A stretch of DNA of 64,000 nucleotides from Tepidimonas ignava (lineage in GTDB: Bacteria > Pseudomonadota > Gammaproteobacteria > Burkholderiales > Burkholderiaceae_C), in NCBI RefSeq assembly GCF_004342625.1, contig NZ_SMAH01000005.1, positions 62,001 through 126,000 of the forward strand, read 5' to 3'. Numbering within the stretch: the stretch's first letter is position 1; every line of letters begins with the position of its first letter. This document shows positions 41,300-49,172 of the stretch, in pieces. The translations under genes and the position numbers were made by a program. The notes beneath the pieces were generated by a model. That model had not been told where the DNA came from and searched no databases. It saw nothing but the letters and a program-made list of their open reading frames with translations.

Positions 41300-42289
41300 A
41301 TGAGACTGATTCACCGCATCGCCGCCACCCTGGGCGGCGCGGCGCTCACGCTGAGCGCCTGGGCCCAAACCACGCTGCCTGGCCCCGTGGTCAGCACCCA
41401 GTGGCTGGCCGACAACCTGGCCAACGTCCAGGTCATCGAAATCCGCAACGACCCCAAGTCGTTCACCAGCGAGCCCGAAGTCGTCACCACCAAGGACGGC
41501 AAGAAGCAGCTCGAAGAGTTTGGCGGCCACATCCCCGGCTCCCGCTTGTTCGTGGCCAAGGAGCTGCGCACCCAGCGCGAGATCAACGGCAACAAAGTCA
41601 GCTACATGTTGCCCGAGCGGGCCGCGTTTGAAAAAGTGATGCAAGCGGTCGGCGTGCTGGCCGACAAGCCCATCGTGCTGGTGCCGGAAGGGCAAAAGAT
41701 CGCCGACTACAACGACGCGGCCCGCCTGTACATTCTGCTCAAATCGTACGCCGACACCCCCGTGGCCATGCTGGAAGGCGGCATGGTGGCGTGGCTGCTG
41801 GAAGGCCGGCCATGGAGCAAGGAGGCGCCGGCGACGCTGGCGAGCACGTGGCGTGCGACGGCGGATCGGCTGGCGCGTTACGTGGCCGATTCGCCCGACG
41901 TGGCAGCGGCGATGGAAAAGAAAGATGTGCAACTGGTCGACCCGCGCGCCACGGCGATGTACCTGGGCATCTTCAAGCGTGATTACGTGTACGCCTATGG
42001 CCACATCCCCGGGGCACGCAACGTGCCACTGGACACCCTGTACGTGACGCGCGGCGGCGTGATCCGCCTGCTCAAGCCCGAGGTGTACCGCGCCGTGTTC
42101 CAGGCGCAAGGGGTGGACCCGACCAAGCCGTTGATCACGTACTGCAACAGCGGCAACGATTCGTCTTTGCCGTGGTTCATCGCGTCGGAAATCTTGGGCA
42201 ACGCGCAGGCGCGCAACTACGATGGCTCGCTGCACCAGTGGACGCTGGAAAAACGCGCCATGAACGCGCCGGTGCCGGCCGCGATGTAA
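41300..42289 (+). CDS. Exported tandem rhodanese sulfurtransferase
   Basis: 329 aa. A signal peptide (residues 1-23, ending LSAWAQ) sends it to the periplasm. Two rhodanese domains follow: residues about 30-165 (VIEIRNDPKSF, GHIPGSRLF) and 190-325 (VQLVDPRATAMYLG, GHIPGARNVPLDTLY). The second domain has the active-site loop TYCNSGNDSS (Cys282). The first has IVLVPEGQKIAD at that position, with no Cys, as is usual for the inactive half of tandem rhodaneses. ACAGGAGA is the ribosome-binding site. It ends the operon; a strong hairpin follows at 42330. Confidence 0.87.
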   Translation: MRLIHRIAATLGGAALTLSAWAQTTLPGPVVSTQWLADNLANVQVIEIRNDPKSFTSEPEVVTTKDGKKQLEEFGGHIPGSRLFVAKELRTQREINGNKVSYMLPERAAFEKVMQAVGVLADKPIVLVPEGQKIADYNDAARLYILLKSYADTPVAMLEGGMVAWLLEGRPWSKEAPATLASTWRATADRLARYVADSPDVAAAMEKKDVQLVDPRATAMYLGIFKRDYVYAYGHIPGARNVPLDTLYVTRGGVIRLLKPEVYRAVFQAQGVDPTKPLITYCNSGNDSSLPWFIASEILGNAQARNYDGSLHQWTLEKRAMNAPVPAAM

Positions 42290-42329
42290 GATGGCCGACG
42301 GGGCAGCGCGCCCTGGGATCCACGTGCAA

Positions 42330-42355
42330 CAAGGGCTCCCCGCAGGGAGCCCTTG
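42330..42355 (+). terminator. Intrinsic-type hairpin after the rhodanese gene
   Basis: Perfect 11-base arms CAAGGGCTCCC / GGGAGCCCTTG around a CGCA loop, followed by TCGTTTGTC. It lies between convergent genes (rhodanese and gltL) and probably serves the rhodanese operon, perhaps both directions. Confidence 0.8.
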
Positions 42356-42411
42356 TCGTTTGTCAAGGGGGGCACAGGCGGCCCGCGCAGGCCGCCGCGG
42401 CAGGCACCGCT

Positions 42412-43161
42412 TCAGTGCGACAGGATCTTGTTGAGGAAGTCCTTGGTGCGCGGCTGGCGCGCCTCGGGGTTGCCGAAAAACTCGTCCTTCGTGCAGTCTT
42501 CCAGGATCTTGCCGCCCACGTCCATGAAGATGACGCGGTCGCTGACCTTGCGCGCAAAGCCCATTTCGTGCGTGACGCACATCATCGTCATGCCCTCCTG
42601 CGCCAGGCTGACCATGACGTCGAGCACCTCACCCACCATCTCGGGGTCCAGCGCCGAGGTCGGCTCGTCGAACAGCATCACGATCGGGTCCATGGCCAGC
42701 GCGCGCGCGATGGCCACGCGCTGCTGCTGACCGCCCGAGAGCTGGCCCGGGTACTTGTCCTTGTGCGCCAGCAGGCCGACCCGCTCCAGGTACTTGAGGC
42801 CGTGCTTTTGCGCGTCGGTGGGGTTGCGCCCCAGCACCTTGACCTGCGCCAGCGTCAGGTTCTCGGTCACCGTCAGGTGCGGAAACAGCTCGAAGTGCTG
42901 AAACACCATGCCCACGCGCGCGCGCAGCTTGGGCAGGTTGGTGCGCGGGTCGTGCACCGGCTCGCCGTTGACCCAGATTTCGCCCTGCTGGATCGGCTCC
43001 AGCGCGTTGATGGTTTTGATCAGCGTGGACTTGCCCGAGCCCGACGGCCCGCACACCACCACCACCTCGCCCTTGCGCACACGGGTGGAGCAGCCGTGGA
43101 GCACCTGCACCGGCCCGTACCACTTGGACACGTTGTTGAGTTCGATCATCGGTCGTTCCAT
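42412..43161 (-). CDS. gltL: Glutamate/aspartate-type ABC transporter ATP-binding protein
   Basis: 249-aa ATPase of a polar amino acid importer. Walker [11 protein letters not shown]-loop [12 protein letters not shown], signature [14 protein letters not shown], Walker [16 protein letters not shown] and the His switch in [11 protein letters not shown]. The start is ATG 43161 (MERPMI); a shorter start at 43149 is possible. It is the last gene of the leftward gltIJKL cluster, 41 nt after the permease gene. The family assignment (GltL/AatP) is supported by the neighbours. Confidence 0.92.
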   Translation of the reverse strand: MERPMIELNNVSKWYGPVQVLHGCSTRVRKGEVVVVCGPSGSGKSTLIKTINALEPIQQGEIWVNGEPVHDPRTNLPKLRARVGMVFQHFELFPHLTVTENLTLAQVKVLGRNPTDAQKHGLKYLERVGLLAHKDKYPGQLSGGQQQRVAIARALAMDPIVMLFDEPTSALDPEMVGEVLDVMVSLAQEGMTMMCVTHEMGFARKVSDRVIFMDVGGKILEDCTKDEFFGNPEARQPRTKDFLNKILSH

Positions 43162-43202
43162 GACGACATCCTTGGGTGTTCGGTCAAAACGCGGCGCCAG
43201 GG

Positions 43203-43874
43203 TCAGCGGATGATGGCGATGCGCGCATGCAACCGCTTGACCAGCGCCGACAGGCTGTAACAAATGACGAAATAGACGACGGCGGCGGCCAGGTAGGCCT
43301 CGATCGGGCGGCCGTGGTTTTTGCCCGCGACCTCAAAGCCCTTGAGCAGGTCGTACGCGCCGATGGCGTACACCAGCGAGGTGTCCTGAAACAGGATGAT
43401 GGTCTGCGTCAGAAACACCGGCAACATGTTGCGAAACGCCTGCGGCAGGATCACGTAGCGCATGTTTTGCCCGTAGGTCAGCCCCAGCGCCTGGCCCGCG
43501 TACACCTGCCCGCGCGGGATGGACTGGATGCCGGCACGCACGATTTCGCTGAAGTACGCCGCCTCGAACGCGATGAAGGTGATCACCGCCGACAGCTCCG
43601 CGCCGATGGGCCGGCCGATGATCAGCGGCACCAACAAAAAGAACCACAGGATCACCATCACCAGCGGGATGCTGCGCATGCCGTTGACATAAACGGTGGC
43701 GGGCCACACCAGCCAGGGCCGCCCGGACAGCCGCATCAACGCCAGCAGCGTGCCCAAGGCGATGCCGCCCAGCGTGGCCACCACGGTGAGCATGACGCTG
43801 AACTGCAAGCCTTTGGCCACGAACGGCCCGATGACGTCCCAGCGGTAAAACGACCAGTCGAGGTTGTCCAGCAT
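43203..43874 (-). CDS. gltK: Glutamate/aspartate-type ABC transporter permease
   Basis: 223-aa permease of the HisMQ/GltK type. Five hydrophobic segments, the amino-acid-permease loop [20 protein letters not shown] and [46 protein letters not shown] is the usual C-terminal signature. The start is 2 nt after the stop of the GltJ-type gene. It pairs with that subunit as a heterodimer. Confidence 0.92.
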   Translation of the reverse strand: MLDNLDWSFYRWDVIGPFVAKGLQFSVMLTVVATLGGIALGTLLALMRLSGRPWLVWPATVYVNGMRSIPLVMVILWFFLLVPLIIGRPIGAELSAVITFIAFEAAYFSEIVRAGIQSIPRGQVYAGQALGLTYGQNMRYVILPQAFRNMLPVFLTQTIILFQDTSLVYAIGAYDLLKGFEVAGKNHGRPIEAYLAAAVVYFVICYSLSALVKRLHARIAIIR

Positions 43875-43876
43875 CG

Positions 43877-44635
43877 TCAGTGCCCTCCACCCGCGCCGCC
43901 CGCGGCGATGAAGCCCGGCACCCGCACACGCCGCTCGATGAACGCCATCAGCCGGTTGATCGCAAACGCCGACACCACATAGAGGCCGGTGACGGCCAGG
44001 TAGATCTCGATGCCGCGTGCGGTTTCTTCCTGCGCCTGCATGGCGAACATCGTCAGCTCCGCCACCGACACGGCAAACGCCACCGAGGAGTTTTTGAACA
44101 CGTTCATCGCCTCGCTGGTCAGCGGCGGGATGATGATGCGAAACGCCATCGGCAGCAGCACGTGGCGGTAGGCTTGCGCCTGCGTCAGGCCCAGCGCCAG
44201 CGCCGCGTTGCGCTGCCCGCGCGGCAGCGACTGGATGCCGGACTTGACCTGCTCGGCGATGCGCGCCGAGGTGAACAGGCCCAACGCCACCACCACCAGC
44301 ACAAACCCCGGCACGCCTTTGAGCGGCGGCACCAACGCCGGGATCACGTGGTACCAAAGAAAGATTTGCACCAGCAGCGGGATGTTGCGAAACAGCTCCA
44401 CCCACGCGTTGCCCAGCCGCACCAACCACGGCGCGCCGGGCAGCGTGCGCAGCGTGCCCACCACCGAACCCACCAGCAGCGCCAGCAACAGCGCCAACAA
44501 CGACACCGACACCGTCCAGCCCCAGGCCGACAGCATCCAGTCCAGGTACGTGATGTCGCCCCCCTGCCCGAAGCAGCGTGGCTGCACCTCACGCGTGATG
44601 GTGTCCTCGCAGAACACCTGCCAGTCCCATTGCAT
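43877..44635 (-). CDS. gltJ: Glutamate/aspartate-type ABC transporter permease
   Basis: 252-aa permease. The N-terminus MQWDWQVFCED and YLDWMLSAWGWTVSVSLLALLLAL is the GltJ form with a periplasmic extension. The loop KSGIQSLPRGQRNAALALGLTQAQAYR and LLPMAFRIIIPPLTSEAMNVFKNSSVA are typical. The ATG at 44635 is preferred over an in-frame extension into the intergenic hairpin. It is separated from the binding-protein gene by 89 nt that include a strong stem-loop, the common way to raise binding-protein levels over the membrane subunits. Confidence 0.92.
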   Translation of the reverse strand: MQWDWQVFCEDTITREVQPRCFGQGGDITYLDWMLSAWGWTVSVSLLALLLALLVGSVVGTLRTLPGAPWLVRLGNAWVELFRNIPLLVQIFLWYHVIPALVPPLKGVPGFVLVVVALGLFTSARIAEQVKSGIQSLPRGQRNAALALGLTQAQAYRHVLLPMAFRIIIPPLTSEAMNVFKNSSVAFAVSVAELTMFAMQAQEETARGIEIYLAVTGLYVVSAFAINRLMAFIERRVRVPGFIAAGGAGGGH

Positions 44636-44660
44636 GCGTAGACACTCCGAGGTGACCAAA

Positions 44661-44698
44661 CAAAAGACCCCGACGCGCCGCGGGCGGCGCTCGGGGGT
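44661..44698 (-). terminator. Stem-loop between gltI and gltJ (attenuator/processing hairpin)
   Basis: On the minus strand an ACCCCCGA...TCGGGGT stem with an inner GCGCCG/CGGCGC stem (one bulged base) is followed by CTTTTGTTTGG. This would terminate part of the transcripts or stabilise the gltI message. Confidence 0.65.
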
Positions 44699-44724
44699 GC
44701 ACACGCGACGCGGGCGTCAGACCG

Positions 44725-45627
44725 TCACTTGGTCTGGTACGCCTCCATCGGGCGGTCGTTCGGGTTGGCGATGGCGGCCTTGAGCGCCTCGCTCATCGGC
44801 ATGTTCATGCGCACGCCGTTGGGCGGGGTGGGCTGCATGAACCACTTGTCGTAGATCTTGGCGATCTCGCCGGACTTCATCATCGCGATGATGGAGTCGT
44901 CCACGGCCTTCTTGAACGCCGGGTCGTCCTTGCGGAACATGATCGCGATTGGCTCGACGCTGAGCACCTCGCCCACGATCTTGAAGTCGGCCGGGTTCTT
45001 GGCGCGCGCGATCAGGCCTGCCAGCAGGGAGCCGTCCATCACGAACGCGTCGGCGCGGCCCGACTCCAGCAGCAGGAAGCTGTCGGCGTGGTCCTTGCCG
45101 AACACTTCCTTGAAGTCCACACCGCCGGCGCGCTCGTGCTTGCGCAGCGTTTGCACCGAGGTGGTGCCGGTGGTGGTGGCCACCGTCTTGCCGTTGAGGT
45201 CCTTGATCGACTGGATGCCCGAGTTGGCCTTGACCGCGATGCGCACTTCCTCGATAAAGGTGGTCACGGCAAACGCCACGTCACGCTGGCGCGCGGTGTT
45301 GTTGGTGGTGGAGCCGCACTCGATGTCCACGGTGCCGTTTTGCACCAGCGGGATGCGGTTTTGCGACGTCACCGGCTGGTACTTGATCTCCAGCTTGGCC
45401 AGGCCCAGCTGCTTTTGGATGTCGGCCAACACGCGCTGGCAGATTTCGACGTGGTAGCCGGTGTAGCGACCGTCGCCCAGCGTGTACGACAGCACGCCCG
45501 ACGATTCACGCACACCCATGGTGACCGCGCCGGTGGACTTGATCTTGGCCAGGGTGTCGTTGGCCTGGGCGTGGGCGGCGGTGGCCGCGGCTGCCGTCAG
45601 GGCCAGCGCAAGCAAGGTGCGTTTCAT
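44725..45627 (-). CDS. gltI: Glutamate/aspartate periplasmic binding protein
   Basis: 300 aa with a signal peptide (residues 1-21, ending AAHAQ). SBP family 3 features: VTMGVRESSGVLSYTLGDGRYTGYHVE, KYQPVTSQNRIPLVQNGTVDIECGSTTNN, and DGSLLAGLIARAKNPADFKIVGE. The C-terminal KWFMQPTPPNGVRMNMPMSEALKAA is typical of GltI/YbeJ proteins. First gene of the four-gene transporter cluster; a LysR-type gene ends 73 nt upstream on the same strand. Substrate Glu/Asp from family resemblance. Confidence 0.92.
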   Translation of the reverse strand: MKRTLLALALTAAAATAAHAQANDTLAKIKSTGAVTMGVRESSGVLSYTLGDGRYTGYHVEICQRVLADIQKQLGLAKLEIKYQPVTSQNRIPLVQNGTVDIECGSTTNNTARQRDVAFAVTTFIEEVRIAVKANSGIQSIKDLNGKTVATTTGTTSVQTLRKHERAGGVDFKEVFGKDHADSFLLLESGRADAFVMDGSLLAGLIARAKNPADFKIVGEVLSVEPIAIMFRKDDPAFKKAVDDSIIAMMKSGEIAKIYDKWFMQPTPPNGVRMNMPMSEALKAAIANPNDRPMEAYQTK

Positions 45628-45700
45628 GCTGCGATCCTTTCTCGGGTTGAGAGCGAAAGTGTGCGCATCTTACCGTTTTCGCGCGCGCTGGGTCACCGTA

Positions 45701-46642
45701 TCAACCCTGCCCCCGCGGGGCCGTGCCGTGGTGCAAGCGGTACACATCGTCCCACAGGCGCTGCGCAGCCGGCTTGAGGCGGTCGCCGCGCGGGCGGTAC
45801 AGCCGGATGTCAAGCTCGCCGCACCAGCGCGCCGCCTCGTCGCCCGCGGCGCTGACCAGCCGGCCATCGGCCAGCGCGGGCTGCACGGCGCTGGTGGGCA
45901 AAAAGGCCACGCCATGCCCTTCGATGGCCATGGCCTTGAGGCTTTCGGCCATGTCGGTTTCGTAGATCCGCTCCAGGTGCACGGGTTGGCCCGCTTGGCG
46001 CAGCACCCAGTCCACCACCCGCGCCAGGTACGCGCCCGGCGCGTACGCCAGGTACGGCACCGGCGCGCGCGCGCTGCCGGGCAGGCGCGCGCACGGCTGT
46101 CCGTCGGGGCCGGGGCGCGCGAAAGGCGCCACCACCTCGCGACCCAACGTGAGCATGTCGTAGCGCTGCGGGTCCAGCTCCAGCGGCTGCGACACGTGGT
46201 GGTACGCCAGCAGCAGGTCGCAGCCGCCCTCGGTGAAGCGCAGCACCGCGTCGTGCACGTTGAGCGCCACCAGCTGCGTCTTGACCGTGCCCAGGTGCGG
46301 GCGCAGCCGCGCCAGCCACGCCGGAAAAAACGTGAACGCCAGCGTGTGCGGCACGGCAAACGCCACCGTGTCCTTGGCCACGGCGCTGTGCTGGCGCAGC
46401 AGCGCGCGCGTGGTGTGCAGCTGCTGCAGCATCTCCAGCGCCTGCGCGTGCAGCGTGCGGCCGGCTTCGGTCAGTCGCGTCGGGTACGAGCTGCGGTCCA
46501 CCAGGTCCACCCCGGCCCACGCTTCCAGCGCCTGGATGCGGCGCGAAAAAGCCGGCTGTGTGACGTGGCGCAACTGCGCGGCGCGGCTGAAGCTGCCGGT
46601 TTGCGCCAGCGTCACAAAATCCTCCAACCACTTGGTTTCCAT
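45701..46642 (-). CDS. LysR-family transcriptional regulator
   Basis: 313 aa. N-terminal winged HTH: WLEDFVTLAQTGSFSRAAQLRHVTQPAFSRRIQALEAW, then the linker helix and a two-lobed effector domain. Same direction as gltI and just upstream; no divergent partner across the 36-nt gap to the ABC exporter. It may regulate the downstream transporter, but LysR regulators normally sit divergent, so the target is unsure. The HTH-proximal VDLVDRSSYPTRLTEAGRTL is standard. Confidence 0.9.
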   Translation of the reverse strand: METKWLEDFVTLAQTGSFSRAAQLRHVTQPAFSRRIQALEAWAGVDLVDRSSYPTRLTEAGRTLHAQALEMLQQLHTTRALLRQHSAVAKDTVAFAVPHTLAFTFFPAWLARLRPHLGTVKTQLVALNVHDAVLRFTEGGCDLLLAYHHVSQPLELDPQRYDMLTLGREVVAPFARPGPDGQPCARLPGSARAPVPYLAYAPGAYLARVVDWVLRQAGQPVHLERIYETDMAESLKAMAIEGHGVAFLPTSAVQPALADGRLVSAAGDEAARWCGELDIRLYRPRGDRLKPAAQRLWDDVYRLHHGTAPRGQG

Positions 46643-46678
46643 GCTTTGCGCCTCCGGTTTGCGGCGTGGGTGGCGCGC

Positions 46679-48547
46679 TCACGGGGCCACGTGCGCGCTT
46701 TGCTGCATCGCCCACAGGCGTGCGTAGTGGCCGCCGGCGGCCAGCAGCTCGGCGTGCGTGCCACGCTCCACCACCCGCCCGCCGTCGAGCACGACGATTT
46801 CGTGCGCATCGACGATGGTGGACAGGCGGTGCGCGATCACCAGCGTCGTGCGCTGTGCCGCCAGGCGACGCAGCTCGGCCTGGATGGCGCGCTCGTTGGC
46901 CGAGTCCAGCGCCGAGGTGGCCTCATCCAGCACCAAGATGGGCGGGTTTTTCAGCAGCGTGCGGGCGATGGCCACGCGCTGCTTTTCGCCGCCGGACAGC
47001 TTGAGGCCGCGCTCGCCCACCACGGTGTGCCAACCCTGCGGCAGGCTCTCGATGAAGTCCAGGATGTGCGCCGCACGCGCGGCCTCGCGCACCTCGTCGA
47101 AGCTGGCCTCGGGGCGCCCGTAGCGGATGTTGACTTCGATGGTGTCGTTGAACAGCACCGTGTCCTGCGGCACGATGCCGATGGCGCGGCGCAAGCTGGC
47201 CTGGGTGAGCGTGCGGATATCGTGCCCATCGACGGTGATGCGACCGGCCGCCGCCCGCGCCGCTGGGTCGTCGCCAGGCAGGCCGACGTCAAAGAAACGA
47301 AACAGCAGCCGCGCCAGCGTGGACTTGCCTGCGCCCGAGGCGCCCACCACCGCCACCGTGCGGCCCGCCGGGATGACCAGGTCCACACCGTGCAAAATGG
47401 GCCGCGCGCGCTCGTAGCCGAAGTGCACGCCCTCAAAGCGCACCTCGGGCGCGTGCGTCAAGCGCAGCTCGCGCGCGTCGGCCGCGTCGGTCACCTCGGG
47501 CGTGCGGTCCAACAGGGCGAACATGCGCCCAAGGTCGGTCAGGCTTTGGCGGATTTCGCGGTACAGCACACCCAAAAAATTGAGCGGCAGGTACAGCTGG
47601 ATCATGAAGGCGTTGATCATGACCAGGTCGCCCAGCGTCATGCGGCCGTCGAGCACGCCCTGCGTGGCGCGCCACAGCATCGCCACCAGCGCCAGCGCGA
47701 TGATCAGCTGCTGCCCGGCGTTGAGCAACGACAGCGACGCCTGCGTGCGCACGCGCGCGCGGCGCAGCCGCTGCAGGCTCTCGTCGTAGCGGCGCGCCTC
47801 CCACGCCTCGTTGTTGAAATACTTGACCGTTTCGTAGTTGAGCAGGGCGTCGATGGCGCGCGCGCTGCTGGCCGACTCGAGCTCGTTCATCTCGCGCCGG
47901 ATGCCGGTGCGCCACTGCGTGATGCGCACCGTCCACACCACGTACAGCACCAGCGCCGCCAGCGTGATGGCCGCGTAGCCCAGGTCGAACTTGAACGCCA
48001 GCACCCCCAGCACCAGCGCCACCTCGATCAGCGTGGGCACGACGCTGTACAGCGCATACGACACCAGCGACTGCACCGCGCGTGTGCCGCGCTCGATGTC
48101 GCGCGACAGCGCCCCCGTGTGGCGCTCCAGGTGGAAGCGCAGGCTCAGGCCCTGCAGGTGCTCGAACACCTGCAGCGCGATGGCGCGCGTGGCGCCTTCG
48201 GTGGCGCGCAGCATCACCACCTCGCGCAACTCGCTCAGCAGCGACGCGCACCAGCGCAACGCCCCGTAGGCCAGCACCAGCCCCAGCGGCACCAGCACCA
48301 GCGCGCTGCCCTGCGCGCCCAGGCCCGGCAGGGGGTTGAGCGCGTCCACCAACGCCTTCAGCAGCAACGGCACGCCCACCGTGGCCAGCTTGGCCCCCAC
48401 CATCAGCGCCAGCGCCACACCCACGCGCCAGCGCCACCGCCACAGGTACGGCCACAGGCGGCGCAGGGTGCGGGCGTCTTCGCCCGGCGTGGGTGGGGAG
48501 CCCGGTGGGGCCGGCAAGGCACGCGCCGGCAGCGCACGTTCACGCAT
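46679..48547 (-). CDS. ABC exporter, fused membrane and ATPase domains (ATM1/HMT1-like)
   Basis: 622-aa half-transporter. Six membrane helices (about residues 35-330), with SLRFHLERHTGALSRDIERGTRAVQ and NALLNYETVKYFNNEAWE-like segments that resemble Atm1/ABCB7 exporters of glutathione-persulfide or metal-thiol species. The ATPase domain has GASGAGKSTLARLLFR, LSGGEKQRVAIARTLL and ILVLDEATSALDSANERAIQ. The ATG at 48547 is used (an in-frame ATG at 48577 would extend it by 10 codons). Divergent from the thioesterase with about 20 nt between starts. Substrate inferred from similarity only. Confidence 0.85.
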   Translation of the reverse strand: MRERALPARALPAPPGSPPTPGEDARTLRRLWPYLWRWRWRVGVALALMVGAKLATVGVPLLLKALVDALNPLPGLGAQGSALVLVPLGLVLAYGALRWCASLLSELREVVMLRATEGATRAIALQVFEHLQGLSLRFHLERHTGALSRDIERGTRAVQSLVSYALYSVVPTLIEVALVLGVLAFKFDLGYAAITLAALVLYVVWTVRITQWRTGIRREMNELESASSARAIDALLNYETVKYFNNEAWEARRYDESLQRLRRARVRTQASLSLLNAGQQLIIALALVAMLWRATQGVLDGRMTLGDLVMINAFMIQLYLPLNFLGVLYREIRQSLTDLGRMFALLDRTPEVTDAADARELRLTHAPEVRFEGVHFGYERARPILHGVDLVIPAGRTVAVVGASGAGKSTLARLLFRFFDVGLPGDDPAARAAAGRITVDGHDIRTLTQASLRRAIGIVPQDTVLFNDTIEVNIRYGRPEASFDEVREAARAAHILDFIESLPQGWHTVVGERGLKLSGGEKQRVAIARTLLKNPPILVLDEATSALDSANERAIQAELRRLAAQRTTLVIAHRLSTIVDAHEIVVLDGGRVVERGTHAELLAAGGHYARLWAMQQSAHVAP

Positions 48548-48567
48548 GGTGCAGGACAATTCGGGGT

Positions 48568-49017
48568 ATGGACACAAACCGCATCGTACCGCCGGGCACG
48601 CCGTCGCCCGGCTTGCCCACCGACAAGGAACTGGTGCTGCGCGTCATCCCCATGCCCGCCGACGTCAACGCCAACGGCGACATTTTTGGCGGCTGGGTCA
48701 TGGCGCAGGTGGATCTGGCTGGCTCGGTGCTGCCGGCGCGCTTCATGGGCGGGCGCTTTGCCACCGTGGCGGTCAACCAGTTCGTCTTCAAGCAGCCGGT
48801 CAAGGTGGGCGATCTGCTGAGCTTTTACGCCCACGTGGAGCGCATTGGCCACACCTCGGTCACGGTCAAGGTCGAGGTGTGGGCCGAGCGCCAACGCCCC
48901 CAGTACCAGTGTGTCAAAGTCACCGAGGCCACGCTGACCTACGTCGCCATCGACGAGCAGGGCCGCCCGCGCCCGGTGCCCAAGCCGGCCGCTGACGCGC
49001 CGGCGGCCCGTGGCTGA
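48568..49017 (+). CDS. Acyl-CoA thioesterase, YciA-like hotdog fold
   Basis: 149 aa. The hotdog core is DVNANGDIFGGWVMAQVDLAGSV (catalytic Asp in the GGW segment), VAVNQFVFKQPVKVGDLLSFYAHVERIGHTSVTV and KVTEATLTYVAID. This matches YciA-type acyl-CoA hydrolases, which are hexamers acting on a range of acyl chain lengths. ATG at 48568. Its 3' region contains a hairpin that belongs to the convergent ampG-like gene. Monocistronic. Confidence 0.92.
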   Translation: MDTNRIVPPGTPSPGLPTDKELVLRVIPMPADVNANGDIFGGWVMAQVDLAGSVLPARFMGGRFATVAVNQFVFKQPVKVGDLLSFYAHVERIGHTSVTVKVEVWAERQRPQYQCVKVTEATLTYVAIDEQGRPRPVPKPAADAPAARG

Positions 49018-49030
49018 CGGTCCCACCCGG

Positions 49031-49068
49031 AAAAAAAGGGCCGCCGCGGGAACACCCGGGGCGGCCCG
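49031..49068 (-). terminator. Rho-independent terminator for the AmpG-like gene
   Basis: On the minus strand GGGCCGCC and GGCGGCCC arms enclose an inner CCC/GGG stem with a four-base loop, followed by seven T. It terminates leftward transcription from the AmpG-like gene. Confidence 0.85.
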
Positions 49069-49103
49069 AAGTCCATCAGGACGTCGTTGGGATTGGTGCC
49101 GCT

Positions 49104-49160
49104 GCACCCGCCCCAACAACCCCCTCGACCTGCCACGGGGCAGGACCGAGGGGCGGGTGC
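49104..49160. repeat. Three nested inverted stems downstream of the AmpG-like gene
   Basis: GCACCCG/CGGGTGC (49104-49110, 49154-49160), CCCCTCG/CGAGGGG (49121-49127, 49147-49153) and CCTGCC/GGCAGG (49129-49134, 49139-49144) form one extended imperfect hairpin. It lies between the stop at 49173 and the T-rich terminator, i.e. in the 3' UTR. Could be an mRNA-stability element or a REP-like repeat; one copy seen in the window. Confidence 0.5.
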
Positions 49161-49172
49161 GTGTGACAGCGC

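Noticed and set aside
45482-48820. A 1112-codon open frame on the plus strand
   Set aside because: It is antisense to gltI, the LysR gene and the ABC exporter, all with clear motifs. The product is Arg/Ala/His-rich with no domain, typical of shadow frames in very GC-rich DNA.
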